Shown: positions 10,046 through 20,611 of the stretch, one piece after another
Layout of the letters: each line of letters starts with the position of its first letter
How positions within the stretch are numbered: the first letter of the stretch is position 1
Origin: Agapanthus africanus
Lineage: Eukaryota > Streptophyta > Magnoliopsida > Asparagales > Amaryllidaceae
DNA: 64,000 bases
Direction: 5' to 3'
NCBI GenBank assembly: GCA_030015575.1
Contig: JASDDO010000006.1
Coordinates: 379,090,137 to 379,154,136, forward strand
Notes under the pieces: generated by a model
Seen by the model: only the letters and a program-made list of their open reading frames with translations
Database searches by the model: none
Told to the model about the DNA's origin: nothing
Program-made: the position numbers and the translations under genes

Positions 10046-10745
10046 CGGACGGTGGAGTCCTTAAATCCACGGACTATGATGACCTTAACCTCGACCGTGC
10101 TGTCTTAAAACTAACATCGGACTGTGAGGTCCTTAAACTCACGGACTATGATGTCCTTAATCTTGACCGTGATGTCTTAAAACTAACAATCAACCGCAAT
10201 AATTGTAAACTAATTTTACCTCGTTCAAGGGTACATCTCTTCACTCCTTTGATGTTTGTCGTTTTAATTCCTTAACGTCTTCAAAGAGATGACGGGTCCC
10301 AACAACCACACATTTCACGGACTGTGGAGTCCTTAAATCCACGGACTATGATGTCCTTAACCTCGACCGTGATGTCTTAAAACTAACATCGGACTGTGGA
10401 GTCCTTAAATCCATGGACTATGATGTCATTAACCTCGACCGCAATGTCTTAAAACTAACATTGGACTGTGGAGTTCTTAAATCCACGGACTATGATGTCC
10501 TTAACCTCGACCGTGATGTCTTAAAACTAATATCGGACTGTGGAGTCCTTAAATCCACGGACTATGATGTCCTTAATCTCGACCGTGATGTCTTAAAACT
10601 AACATCGGATTGTGGAGTCCTTAAATCCACGGACTATGATGTCCTTAACCTCGACCGTGATGTCTTAAAACTAACAACGGACTGTGGAGTCTTTAAATCC
10701 ATGGACTACGATGTCCTTAATCTCGACCGCGATGTCTTTAAACTA
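10046..10745 (+). repeat. 72-bp tandem array derived from the 27-bp family
   Basis: GACTGTGGAGTCC recurs at 10320, 10392, 10464, 10536, 10608 and 10680, a period of 72 bp made of three ~24-bp variants (GGACTGTGGAGTCC, GGACTATGATGTCC, GACCGTGATGTC). A stretch at about 10200-10320 interrupts the array and closely matches LTR bases 18660-18750. The same 72-bp array follows that stretch in the LTR. This part of the 3' UTR is therefore a copy of LTR sequence, or the reverse. Confidence 0.9.
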
Positions 10746-10829
10746 CGGTATCCTAGAAAACGTCCAGAGCGTGAACCCGTGGGAAGCATCCAGAGCAACC
10801 CCTGACTCTGTGAAATGCGGATAAGGACA

Positions 10830-11020
10830 ACTTCGCCCATCACTTGCGGGTCCTCACGAATCGTAAGGAAGAAAATTCTCTTGTGAGATCCTTATGACTC
10901 TCAAGAGAAAACACCCTTGGGAATCCTCACGATTCTTAAGGAAAAGTCGCATCTACGATATCCTCACGACTCGTAGGGAGAAAATTCTTTATGAGACCCT
11001 CACGGCTCATGAAGTTGAAA
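10830..11020 (+). repeat. Second block of constant-loop hairpins (element A)
   Basis: Five units of the array I type, with loops near TCCTCACGA or TCCTTATGA and arms such as CTTGCGGG/CGTAAGG, CTTGTGAG/CTCTCAAG, CTTGGGA/TTCTTAAG, CTACGA/TCGTAG and TTTATGAG/CTCATGAA. It lies just past the 3' end of the antisense gene. Counterparts are at 61270-61490 (C) and 35400-36120 (B). Confidence 0.8.
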
Positions 11021-11182
11021 AGTCTTAGGTGGCAGATCTTAACCCTATTTTCTAAGCCAGCACCATTCCACAAAGAATCCGAGACTGACAGTCATATACT
11101 TGTTAAAGTCACATGGCAAACAACACAGCAAGAAAGAAGAAAGCAGTGAAATGACGCAAGATATTATGAAGAATGAGTATCT

Positions 11183-11188
11183 TTTATT
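11183..11188 (-). terminator. Polyadenylation signal of antisense gene A
   Basis: AATAAA on the minus strand, about 90 bp past the stop codon, in the context ATTTATGAATAAAAGA. The same context occurs at the matching place in element C (61136-61141). Confidence 0.65.
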
Positions 11189-11277
11189 CATAAATTCGAT
11201 TGGGTACAAAATACATCATATGAAAGAATAAAAGGACAAATACATTTCATTCAAGATTACAAATGATACAAAAAAAT

Positions 11278-14200
11278 TTATTGAGAGGAAAGCGCTTTCA
11301 ATAATCCAATCAGCCGCTCGCGCACTTCCCTCAGCCTCTCTTCTTGATCGGCTGCCGCGGCCAACTCTGCTTCGACTTGGGCTCGTTGCTGCAAGTAAGA
11401 TGAGAGTTGTTCCTCGATGGCTCGCTGAGCTGCTTCACGATCTTGTGCATCACGCTCAACGACATCGAGCTTCTGCTTCAATGTTAACCCATTAGAGATA
11501 CATTGCAGAAGGCCTTCGAAGATAACTTTCACCTGGCCAGCATTCGCGTCCACCTCAGCATGCAGTCGACCAGACTCGCTCGAAGTTTCTTTGCATTCCC
11601 TTCACTTTAAACCCACTTCTTGCCCAAGATGGCGGAAGTAAGAAGCGCTCTGCTTGATCCATGCCGCCCGTTGAGTGCTCATAGCCAGAATCTCAGGTGC
11701 CGGACGCTTAAGCTCAAGCTTATGTAAGCAAGCCTCGATCTCCCGGCAGCGATTAACCCAAGACTCGACGATGCCCTCACCATGAAAGTTCATGAGCGTC
11801 GCCAGCATAGGGTTAACCTCTGCGGCAAAATCCACGGCAGATGTGGGAGTCTCTGCGTCAAACTCCTCGATATACTCGCTCAGCATGCGTAAGCTGGTCA
11901 CAACACCTTTGGATGATGGACGCCTGGAGAAAGGCCCGGCCGACATTATAATACGAGACTCGAATGGGGCTGGAGTCAATGTGATTGCTCCAAAATAGAT
12001 CATAATCAGAGGTTGGCTCAGGAAATAAAGAAAACACGCAAATAGTAGAGTCTACTATACCGGCTGCAGCAGGGGGCAGAGCTGGGAGTACTGGTGGCGC
12101 AACGACAGCCTCGTCCCCTCCTTCGATTCGTAAGGCTACAAGCAATATAAAGAAGAGTTAGCAATAAGGTGACTGCCCGTTAAAAAGAGGACGTCGTTTA
12201 GAGAAAATACTCACCGACACCAGAAGGAGGACTAATCTCGGACAAGAAAAAGAAGTGTGGGTGCAACACCTGGTACAGGTGGTAAAAAAAGACTCCTATA
12301 AAGACACAATAATACAACGTCAGTACATAAATTATGCAGCCTAAAGATAAGACTGGTGGGTCACAAATCCATGCCTTCCAGCATCTGTGACGGTGCGAGA
12401 GAAGGAAGAGAAGTGGTCACCGTCAGAGTGGTAACTGAAGGCGCTCCCTCAGGTAACGCGGCATCAGCACTAGCCGCACCTGCATTAGAGACAAGATAAA
12501 CCCTATCAGGAAGGATTGCAGAATAAAGAAAGAAGGGCGGTGACCCAAAATTTACCTGATGAGTCGCCAGACGGAGCCGTGACGAGGGCGTCACTTGATG
12601 TAACGGCGGCGTCCCCCTCCTCCATTGGGGTAGTCCCACCTCCCGTTGCCTCATCCCTTGACTCCACAGGAACCGTCGTCACGCTAGCGACGCCAGGAGA
12701 CGGCAAAGAACCATAGGCCGGGAGAGCAATGATTGGGGCGGTGTCCGACTCTTGAGAACGAGCGGCCATCTCGGGCCCGGCAGTAGTACTCGTTTCGCCC
12801 GCTACCACCTTGGGCTCAGTGGTCGCAGCCGTCTCGTCCATCACCGCCTTAGGCTCGTCCGTAGTAGCCGTCTTTTCCACTGCTCCCTCAGGCTCGGCCG
12901 TAGCAGCCGTCTCACCCGCCGCCACCTCGGGCTCGGCATTGGTAGCCATCTCGGGCACAGCAGTCGTGACTGTCTCGTCAGCCACTATCTCGGGCCCGGC
13001 GACTATGGTTACATCGCCTACCGTCGCCTCGGGTTCAGCAACTACCACCTCCACCGCCTCCCCAAGCTCGACGGTCGCAGCCACTCCATCTGTAAGGCTC
13101 GGCCCTGCAGGATAAAATATATAAGAACTGATGGTCTAAAGTTTTGATAACGAAGCCTCAAAACACATTACCTGAATTCGATTTACCGTTCGCTTCCCGA
13201 GCTGCACGTGCCGCCCGTCTATGGGCAGTAGACAAGGCAACCGGGAGCTCCTCCGAAGGAGTAGCAGTGGGAGTAACGACGCTTAAACCTGCCCCTACAG
13301 CCAAAACGGCGCTATGCTCCCGTGCTGCGCACCTCAGGCGCTTCCTTTCCTCCCGTGCTGTCACGACAGACCTTTTGGAAACCTCCCTCAGCAAGGCGTC
13401 GTCGTCCGCATTCAGGGTTACCTCCAGAGCCATCAAGGCTTCCATCATCGGTTTCTTAAGTAAGACCTCTTGCGGCAATATTGAAGAGACCGGGACTTCG
13501 GCGGCTGGCCGGGGAAAAGTCTCCGCATCACCTTGCGGAACTAGCATTGTGGTCCCTGCAATGAGATAAGGAAAGGGTTAAATTGTCCATAAAAAGGAGA
13601 ATGAAGACTCAATGAGCCGAGACATACCCATGCCCAATAGAGCACGATTCTTCTCTTCCTCCTCGAAAGTCCTGAGGGAAGTCGCCAGAGCCTCCTCAGT
13701 AGTGAAGCCTGTTACAAAAAGAAGAATGTCAGTCAAGACATGGCAATAAAAATATAACGCAATCATAATAGTACGACTAATATTACTTGATTGCGCGAGG
13801 GCGTCTATTTTCGCTTGGTGCCTTGCAAGTCGCTTAGAAGCAGCAATGGCGGCATCGAGATCAGTGTCTGCTGGCTCTATGAAGAGACCCTCATTGGTTC
13901 CATACTCGCTTAGGTCTTCGGTAAGAGGGGCCTGAGGCTCTAGGCCGAGTACGACATCAAGAGAGAGGACCGACTTCTTCTTTTTCTTCTGTGCACGAGT
14001 GCCGGTCACATCCAGAACCAGCTTGCGCTTCATGGGCACTTTGGGATGGCGAGTCCCAATATCTGAGCCCACCCCAGATTCGGGGGAAGCCACGTTTACC
14101 ATCCCTACGGGAGCACGGGGCACCGAAGGCACATTCACCGTCTCTACAGGAGCACGAGGCAATCCACGAGTGGGGCTTAGCGAGCGTGGAGGCTCGACCG

Positions 14201-16124
14201 CAGCAACCTCTCTTAGCGGAGGGAGTACAGCGATCCGCTGCCTCAAAAGGACTTTACGATCACTGGCAGGAGGTGCACTTTTGCGATCAAGCAGCAAACG
14301 CCTTTCTTCCTTAATAACGGCGCCCGTCAAATGCTGGTACCATGCCGTATACGTATTAAGGATCCGTGGGACGCAACTCGGCTCGCTGATGAAAAAGTGA
14401 GAGCCCGTATTTAGGCGCATGAAGTGATGCAGCGCGCTACGCATCCCTTCTTCAGTGGCAGTAGGTTCCAGCAAGAAGGCTTCCAACGGCACTCCTTAAT
14501 TATAGCTCAATTGCTGGGCAAAACGATGCGGGTTGTATCTCATGAAGAGCGCCGCATCATTTTGCCTAAACACCAGGAAGCCCGGTCTGATAGAATATAA
14601 ATGGAGGGTCTCCTGGGCTGTCAGAACTAAGGTTCCATCTTTGAAAGTATCTTGCAATGACCGCACTGTTGTAGTAGACGCCTTTCTGATGGTTAACACT
14701 TTGTCGGTAAAGGTCATCCTGTCTCCAACTGTGCGGGGACGAAGGAGCAAACCTCTGGCATCCCGTGGCGATAGATTTACAATTGAGGCGCCGACCAGTC
14801 GCATAATCCGAGGGAAGCTGCACCTGTCATAGAACGGAGGCCTTTTGTGGATACCAAAAACGCCAAGTGCATGTAGCTTGAGCCATGACATGAAGTAATG
14901 CATTGAGAAGATCACATGCGGTACTCCAGGTTCATTAGCATCTGCCGCTTGACTGAGGCCGTGATACAGGTGGGCTAAGCCGGCGACCCCGACGGCCACT
15001 TTTACCCCAATGGTCATCCGGTGAGCTGGGTAAAAGACAGATGGCCTCATACGACGAAGGTGCATCGGGAGAGCAAACCAGCTCAGCCATAGCCCAAGAA
15101 ATCCCAAGAAGAATGCTTCCTCATCCATCCCAGGGACTGCAACCTCCGCAAAAGGGACGATCGGGGAGTTAGGAAGGAAGAAACTCTTCTGATCTACCTC
15201 CGTTGCTGGCAGGTTGTCCAAACCTAAACTGAAAGGGTCATCAAGCGTGGCAAATTTAGCAGCTTCCGCCGAGAAGACTTTCGGGTGAAGGAAGCGAGCG
15301 ATGAAATTCTGGAAACTAACCTCGCGACTCCCAGATTTGAGAAAAAGGTGCTCGTAGATTTTCAACACTTTGATCAGACTGGGAAACTGGTGTTGAACAG
15401 CATTCGCCGGAGTAAGGCCCATTATCACTGGCTTGGCACCGAAGACATATTCGTCCGTGGGAAGCAGCTCCTCATAATGCTCCCCTATGACCGGTAAGCC
15501 GGAAACTTCTGTGAACTCCTCTAAAGAAATCGACACTTCCCGGTCCAGTGTGAGGAAAGTGTGAGTAGGGATATTCCACTGCTCCAATAAAGCCTTAACC
15601 CACCAGGTAGGAAGCGTAGGATATTGGAAGAGAGAAGCATAAACAGCGGTATACAACCCAAGCCTCATCAACTGTGACTTCTTCGCTAACAAAATGTAGC
15701 GAGCCCATGGCAGATAACCGATCGGATGATGGGGGATCAGACCTATATTATATGGTTGCCCCAAGGGTCGCACTTCGCCTTGACAAATATGGCGTCCCAA
15801 GATATCTAAAACCATGGGAGGCTGAACAGGAATTGAAGACATAGCGAGATGAAGAAGGCCTTCTGAAGTCCAATCGACCATCTCCACGGCATACTTCACC
15901 GGGGGTGAGTTGGCATAATGGATCGCCGTGATAGGCTCTGAAGGCACCGCGCATGAAAAGCTTTGTCGACCCCTGATAATCTAATTGTACCATAATCCCC
16001 AAAGGTGAAGATTCTTATATTCCGGATCATGGTCTCTGATCAAATCTAGGACCTCCCGGTCTACGGGTGCTCCAGGGAATCCTCCCTCCGAGCGAATGAA
16101 TGGGAATGAGGTATCGAAAGACAT
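11278..16124 (-). pseudogene. Antisense spliced gene of element A: plant-mobile-domain-like protein
   Basis: Seven exons on the strand opposite to the element. The ATG is at 16124-16122. Introns, all GT-AG unless noted, are 13709-13786, 13556-13627, 13105-13171, 12503-12555, 12296-12374 (donor GC here) and 12136-12214. The last exon ends at 11278. The same six introns occur in element C. Exon 1 (about 780 codons) resembles the plant mobile domain, for example SLEEFTEVSGLPV and WFALPMH, followed by a basic KKKKK stretch. Exon 4 has degenerate ~12-residue Ala/Thr/Glu/Pro repeats. The C-terminal ~200 residues look like a coiled coil. Breaks are a Gln to stop near 15979 (WYN then stop) and a frameshift in the last exon near 11600. 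Antisense ORFs are known in Retand-type elements. Molecular function is unknown. Confidence 0.82.
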
Positions 16125-16978
16125 GTTGCCTGCAAAAAAGGGGGACGGAGATCAACTGTCAGTATTGTAAATTTTAATTTCTGACACTTGGAACTTTAAA
16201 ATTTGTACCACACTGCAATGCAGTGGAAAGGGGACCAAAGGGGGACCCAAAAAATCCAGATGACAATGCATCAATTACTAAAACAGCCTCATCATTGGAT
16301 GAGACTGTCAATTAATGAGGAAATCCTCAAAGAATATTCTTATTGAATAAGAAATCCCTCGGGAGAAGGAGAAAATCGCCCTTTGAGAGCAAAGCTCTAT
16401 AACAGAGTGACACTTGTCAAACTCTGGTCAGGAAGGGATAAAATTCATTAAAGAGCTTAGCTCTGTAATCATGATGGAAAATCCATCAAGGATTATCAAA
16501 ATTAATGTTTGAAAATTAAATTTCTGGGATTTTAGAGATCCGTGAAGAAAACTCTCGAGAGTTCTTCATCAAAAGACCAAAAGATCTGCGCATTGTTAAA
16601 AGAGCAGAGCTCTGATTCATGGGATAAGAAACCCCAGGAAAAGATCTGTTTAGATCTATGAGAGCAAGGCTCTATTAATAAAAACCCTAAATGGGTTTTC
16701 TTTAGATCAAAGATCTATGAAGAGCAAAGCTCTGTTAATGGGTAAGAACCCAAATTTGTTAAAATTAAAATTTCTAAATTTCACCTAAGAGTTTGACTCT
16801 TGAAAGTTCTTAACGAAGGAGCAGCGCTCTAAATGAAAATTTTCAAGGAGAAGATGATAATCATCTAAAGGACCTGAGGTATTATTTATAGGCGTTGAGC
16901 AGCCTCTTCAACTTCTGAGTTGATCCAAGGGCTCAGATGTTGCCACCGCTACACTCACGCGTGCGGCACGTGAGCGCA
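16125..16978 (-). other. Leader and promoter region of antisense gene A
   Basis: No coding frame. A 3' splice site (TTTTTTTGCAG) lies five bases before the ATG, so an intron in the leader is likely. Element C has GCGCAG at the same place. The region is dense in short inverted repeats with differing arms, such as AGAGC-AAA-GCTCT, TGATGG-AAAA-TCCATCA and GAGAG TTCTTC. A TATA box lies at 16883-16890. Confidence 0.65.
16883..16890 (-). promoter_or_regulatory. TATA box of antisense gene A
   Basis: TATAAATA on the minus strand, about 760 bp upstream of the ATG and 105 bp from the LTR start at 16995. Element C has TATAAGTA at 55743, with 768 bp to its ATG and 104 bp to its LTR. The equal spacing in two diverged elements supports a real promoter. 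Confidence 0.65.
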
Positions 16979-16994
16979 ACGGTGGGGGAGCATT
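16979..16994 (+). promoter_or_regulatory. Polypurine tract of element A
   Basis: GGTGGGGGAGCATT ends directly at the LTR start. It matches the tracts of B (GTGGGGGGAATT) and C (TTTGGGGGGCATT) at their LTR starts. Confidence 0.8.
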
Positions 16995-17223
16995 TATTTC
17001 CCTAATCAGAGCAAAGTTCTGTTTTGAATTTCAAAATTCAAAAATTGAAGCAACGCTTTAGATCCTGCGCGCTGTGCGCTGCATGTCAAAAGCTGACACG
17101 CCAGCGCCAAGAGCGCTGAGCCCTAGGCAGTGCACCCCAATCAGAGCAAAGCTCTGTTTTCAAAAATTCAAAAAGATAAAGCAACGCTTCAGATCCAGCG
17201 CTTTGCGCTGCGTGCCACGTGTC

Positions 17224-17400
17224 TAATAAAGGTGCGCTAGCGCAGTTGTGCTGCGCTCTGCGCTGCGCGCCACGTTTCCAACACAGGAGCGCTAGCGCAG
17301 TTGCGCTGCGTACTGCGCTGCGCGCCACGTGTCCAACACGAGTGCGCTAGCGCAGTTGCGCTGCGCTCTGCGCTGCGCGCCACGTGTCTAAATTGGGTGC
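17224..17400 (+). repeat. 55-bp palindromic GC-rich array in LTR U3
   Basis: Three units with GCGCTAGCGC at 17234, 17289 and 17344, each also holding GCGCTGCGCGCCACGTG. It is the U3 counterpart of the CACGTG and CATATG palindromes of element B. Confidence 0.8.
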
Positions 17401-17743
17401 TCCGGCGCTGGAATTAAAATTCCTACCGTTAGATCAAAGGATCTAATAATAATAAGTCATTTATTAACCAGAATTAAATTCTGTTAAGGAAAGATTTCTC
17501 AAAATCTTTCCAAACAACAAGATTGTGTTTTAAGCACCGCTGGATCCATGATCCAATGGTAAATAATGAATTACCAAAAACAGAACAAATTCTGCATCGA
17601 AAGATTTTTCCAATCTTTATTAAAAATAGAAGATTACCTTCTGTCAAACAGGAGCCTTGGGATCAAAGATCCAACGATGGGAAACATTCTCAGATCAATC
17701 AAGAGAAAGATCTCTTAAACCGATTTAATAAATTGATTGGCCC

Positions 17744-17751
17744 TATATAAA
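17744..17751 (+). promoter_or_regulatory. TATA box of element A LTR
   Basis: TATATAAA in sense orientation, about 750 bp into the LTR. The LTR of C has TATATAAA on its sense strand at 54970-54977, and B has TATAAATA at 33915 and 46524. Confidence 0.65.
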
Positions 17752-18754
17752 GCCCTCAAGGCTTCAAGTCCCAGAGATACAGAATAGAAAGAGAGAGAGA
17801 AACCCCTCTGAAAACTTTGAGAAAAACTCAGAAGAAAAGAAAGGTAAAGAACTGGGTCTTTGGAAAACAGAGATGAAAACATCTCGTAAAAAGAAGCAAT
17901 GTCTTCTAAAAAATATCTTAGATCTATAAGAAAGACCGAGGTCTTTGAATAAAAAGAAAAGATCAAGATCTAAATCATAAAAAAAAGATGTATCTTACTT
18001 CACAGATCTCTTGATCTAAAAAGGCAGAGCCTTTTATAAAAATAAGAACTTAGTTCTTGAATCTCGAGGTAAAGCCTTTTTTAAGAAGAACATAAACTTG
18101 TTCTTTGATCTTAAAACTGATCAAAATGCGCTCTGCGCTATTGGATAGTGCTTTGCACTCACAAACTGCGCCCTTACGCTTCTTGGACTGGCGCTCAGCG
18201 CCATAACATACCACGTGTCAACCATAGACACGATCTGCGCTTTGCGCTCCTGAAAACAGCGTACTGCGCTCTTGGGTTGGCGCTCAGCGCCAAGCGCGCC
18301 ACGTGTTGCTCACTGATGCACCCATAAACTGGCGCAGCGCACTTAGCGCTAAGCGACACTTAGCGCTAAGCGACACGTGTCGCCCTTATGTGCGCTAGCG
18401 CAATGCGCTTCTTTAATTGGCGCAAAGCGCCTGATGCGCCATGTGGCGCGCTGTTAGAACATGCCTTGTTCTGATAAATCCTATGCATTTAATTCTAGAC
18501 GAAATGTCAGGGCCCAATTAAAAGGGCAGAGCCCAAACAAAGGCCTAATAGGTAGAACAAAAATAAAATGTTCTTTAATTGGACTTAGCCCAATTCTGGC
18601 CATAAGTCCTCAATTTAAATTGAACTGAGCACGTCTGCTCTTTTAATCAATTTACACCAGGTTCGAGGGTACATCTCTTTACTCCTCTGATATCTATCGT
18701 TGTAATCCCTCAACGTCATCAGAGAGGTAACGGGTCCCGACAACCACACATTAC

Positions 18755-19245
18755 TACGGACTGTGGGGTCCTTAAACTCATGGACTATGATGTCCTTAAC
18801 CTCGACTGTGATGTCTTAAAACTAACACCGGACTGTGGAGTCCTTAAATCCATGGACTATGATGTTCTTAACCTCGACCGTGATGTCTTAAAACTAACGC
18901 CGGACTGTGGAGTCCTTAAATCCACGGACTAAGATGTCCTTAATCTCGACCGTGATGTCTTAAAACTAACACCGGACTGTGGAGTCCATAAATCCACGGA
19001 CTATGATGTCCTTAACCTCGACCGTGATGTCTTAAAACTAACACCGGACTGTGGAGTCCTTAAATCCACGGATTATGACGTCCTTAACCTCGACCGTGAT
19101 GTCTTAAAACTAACGCCGGACTGTGAGGTCCTTAAACTCACGGACTATGATGTCCTTAATCTTGACCGCAATGTCTTAAAACTAATATTGGACTGTAATG
19201 TCCTTAAACTACTTATTGACCGCAATGTCACTAAACTAAGCAATA
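18755..19245 (+). repeat. 72-bp tandem array inside the LTR
   Basis: Same family and period as 10046-10745 (GGACTGTGGAGTCC, GGACTATGATGTCC and GACCGTGATGTC modules). About six copies plus degenerate ends. In element B the place is taken by only two or three 27-bp units (32520-32610), and in C by a degenerate set (53640-53905). Confidence 0.88.
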
Positions 19246-20205
19246 GAGCCCAATTGCTCTCTTGTCGGATCTAAACGATCCCGTTAAGTTGATCTTAATC
19301 TAAAATTAGGCTAACGTGTCCTTAACAAACGTTTAAGTTGATCTTAGTCTCAAATAAGGCTAACGTATCCTTAAACACAAACCCCCCAAAACCCAAATCT
19401 AAGAAAGATACGGATTTGGACTAATCCGCGTCCTATGGGCGACAACATAACTTAGTCTCCGTATACAATCCATGGGCAACCGAACACAAAACAAACACCC
19501 ACGACACGAAGTGACCACATGGAGAAGGAGAAAGTGGTTACCGTGATGCGGTAGCGTAATTAACTACAGGGGCTTACGCCTGCAGGGAAGAGCGTCCCCA
19601 CAATCAAAAACCCCTCAAACGAGGGGGAATCTGACGAAGTCTGCTACATCGGCCGCATCCGTTTAAACCTTCGTTACATGGTGCCATAAATCAACTTGGC
19701 ATCTTCGGAGAGGTGGACGGATAGCACCAATTAGCATCTGCCCCCAGATTTAGGCAAGACGTCAGTCTTCCCGGCTTTCGGTTGTGAATAGGTCCATTTC
19801 AAGTGAAACCACACCCAATCCTTGTGATCTCTACACATCCACTCTAGAACCGAAATTGATTGAAAACCATGCTCTTGATGAGGTGTCTGAGAATTTTAAC
19901 TTTCACTTGATTGAGGATATTGACCCTGGGGATATATTGGATGATGAACCCACAATTTTGGATGAATTTTCCTCGCCAATTCATTAGGTCCTTTCACTTC
20001 CGTGTGGACATCATCTCGAACCTTTAACTGTTTTTCCAAACCCCATACGTGTCTGGAAATTGATGATAAATGCATGACCGAAAAGCAGAACGATATTCAG
20101 CCTTCATTTTCCACATCTGGTTCAGCAATACTCGACACCCCGATTTGTTGACCTATATCATCACCTACTTTCTTTGGTTCTTCTTCTAATTTCCTTTAAT
20201 TTTAG

Positions 20206-20510
20206 CGAGTGTTGATGAATCACAATCCGATATTTCGAGTTCAATAATTCTAGAAAGGCAACTTGATTTAGACTCTTTTAAGAATAAGGTAGATGAGATT
20301 TTTAAGGCTCCTACCTCCATAATTTTTGACAAATCAAGTGTGTTGAATTCTGGCGCGACACTGATTGACATTGAAACGTTCAATCTGACCATCGATGAAA
20401 GTTCCGAAGCTATTTTCGCCGACGAACTCCCATTCCTAAATGACACAGATTTTGTGATTAATCTACTTAGGTGGACCGAACTCTTGACAGAACTCATTTT
20501 AGCCTGCTGA
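20206..20510 (+). pseudogene. Decayed coding trace in Athila remnant 2
   Basis: An open stretch of about 100 codons, rich in Asp, Glu, Ser and Ile, that starts without an ATG and ends at 20508-20510. A similar acidic stretch (19784-19987) lies upstream in the same region. I do not recognise a domain. It may come from the linker between protease and RT. Confidence 0.3.
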
Positions 20511-20568
20511 TTGAGTCGCGTGATCGGGCGAAGAAATTGAACCACCACCATTTCTTCTTATCCCATAC

Positions 20569-20611
20569 GAGAATGTGAATATTATTCACATACCTAATCA
20601 TTCACATTCTC
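20569..20611 (+). repeat. 12-bp inverted repeat
   Basis: GAGAATGTGAAT (20569-20580) pairs perfectly with ATTCACATTCTC (20600-20611) around a 19-nt loop. It lies in the non-coding part of the Athila remnant. Confidence 0.7.

Larger units (their letters stand above)
5714..19790 (+). mobile_element. Tat-lineage (Retand-like) element A, 3' part
   Basis: The host of the Athila-1 insertion. From left to right it has the integrase remnant, a 27-bp tandem array, a ~140-bp duplication, hairpin arrays, a 170-bp array, a 72-bp array, an antisense multi-exon gene (11278-16124), a polypurine tract and a 3' LTR (16995-19790). The 5' LTR, gag and RT are outside the window or beyond the Athila insertion. 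Placement in Tat rests on the integrase sequence shared with element B, which also has the second RNase H typical of Tat. The Retand-like label rests on the antisense ORF and 3' UTR repeats known for that group. Confidence 0.85.
16995..19790 (+). repeat. 3' LTR of Tat element A
   Basis: About 2.8 kb. The terminal dinucleotides have decayed: it starts TATTTCCC where C has TGTTTCCC, and ends GTGAATA where B and C have GTGAACA. Landmarks are a GC-rich 55-bp array (17224-17400), a sense TATA at 17744, many short inverted repeats, the 72-bp array (18755-19245), a GTATACAATCC box (19461) and a 3'-terminal ~250 bp conserved in B and C. The LTR drives and terminates the element transcript. Confidence 0.85.

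Noticed and set aside
8859..10275. Many frames of 80-160 codons on both strands, Arg/Ser/Pro-rich
   Set aside because: All lie in the 170-bp array. The period is not a multiple of three and the frames shift with every copy.
10413..10805. 130-codon frame with 24-residue repeats
   Set aside because: By-product of the 72-bp array. The same repeat is non-coding inside the LTR.
12752..13147. Plus-strand frames opposite exon 4 of the antisense gene
   Set aside because: Shadows of a GC-rich, repeat-bearing exon. The minus-strand reading has conserved splice sites.
17086..17328. 80-codon Ala/Arg/Trp-rich frame on the minus strand
   Set aside because: By-product of the GC-rich 55-bp palindromic array in LTR A.
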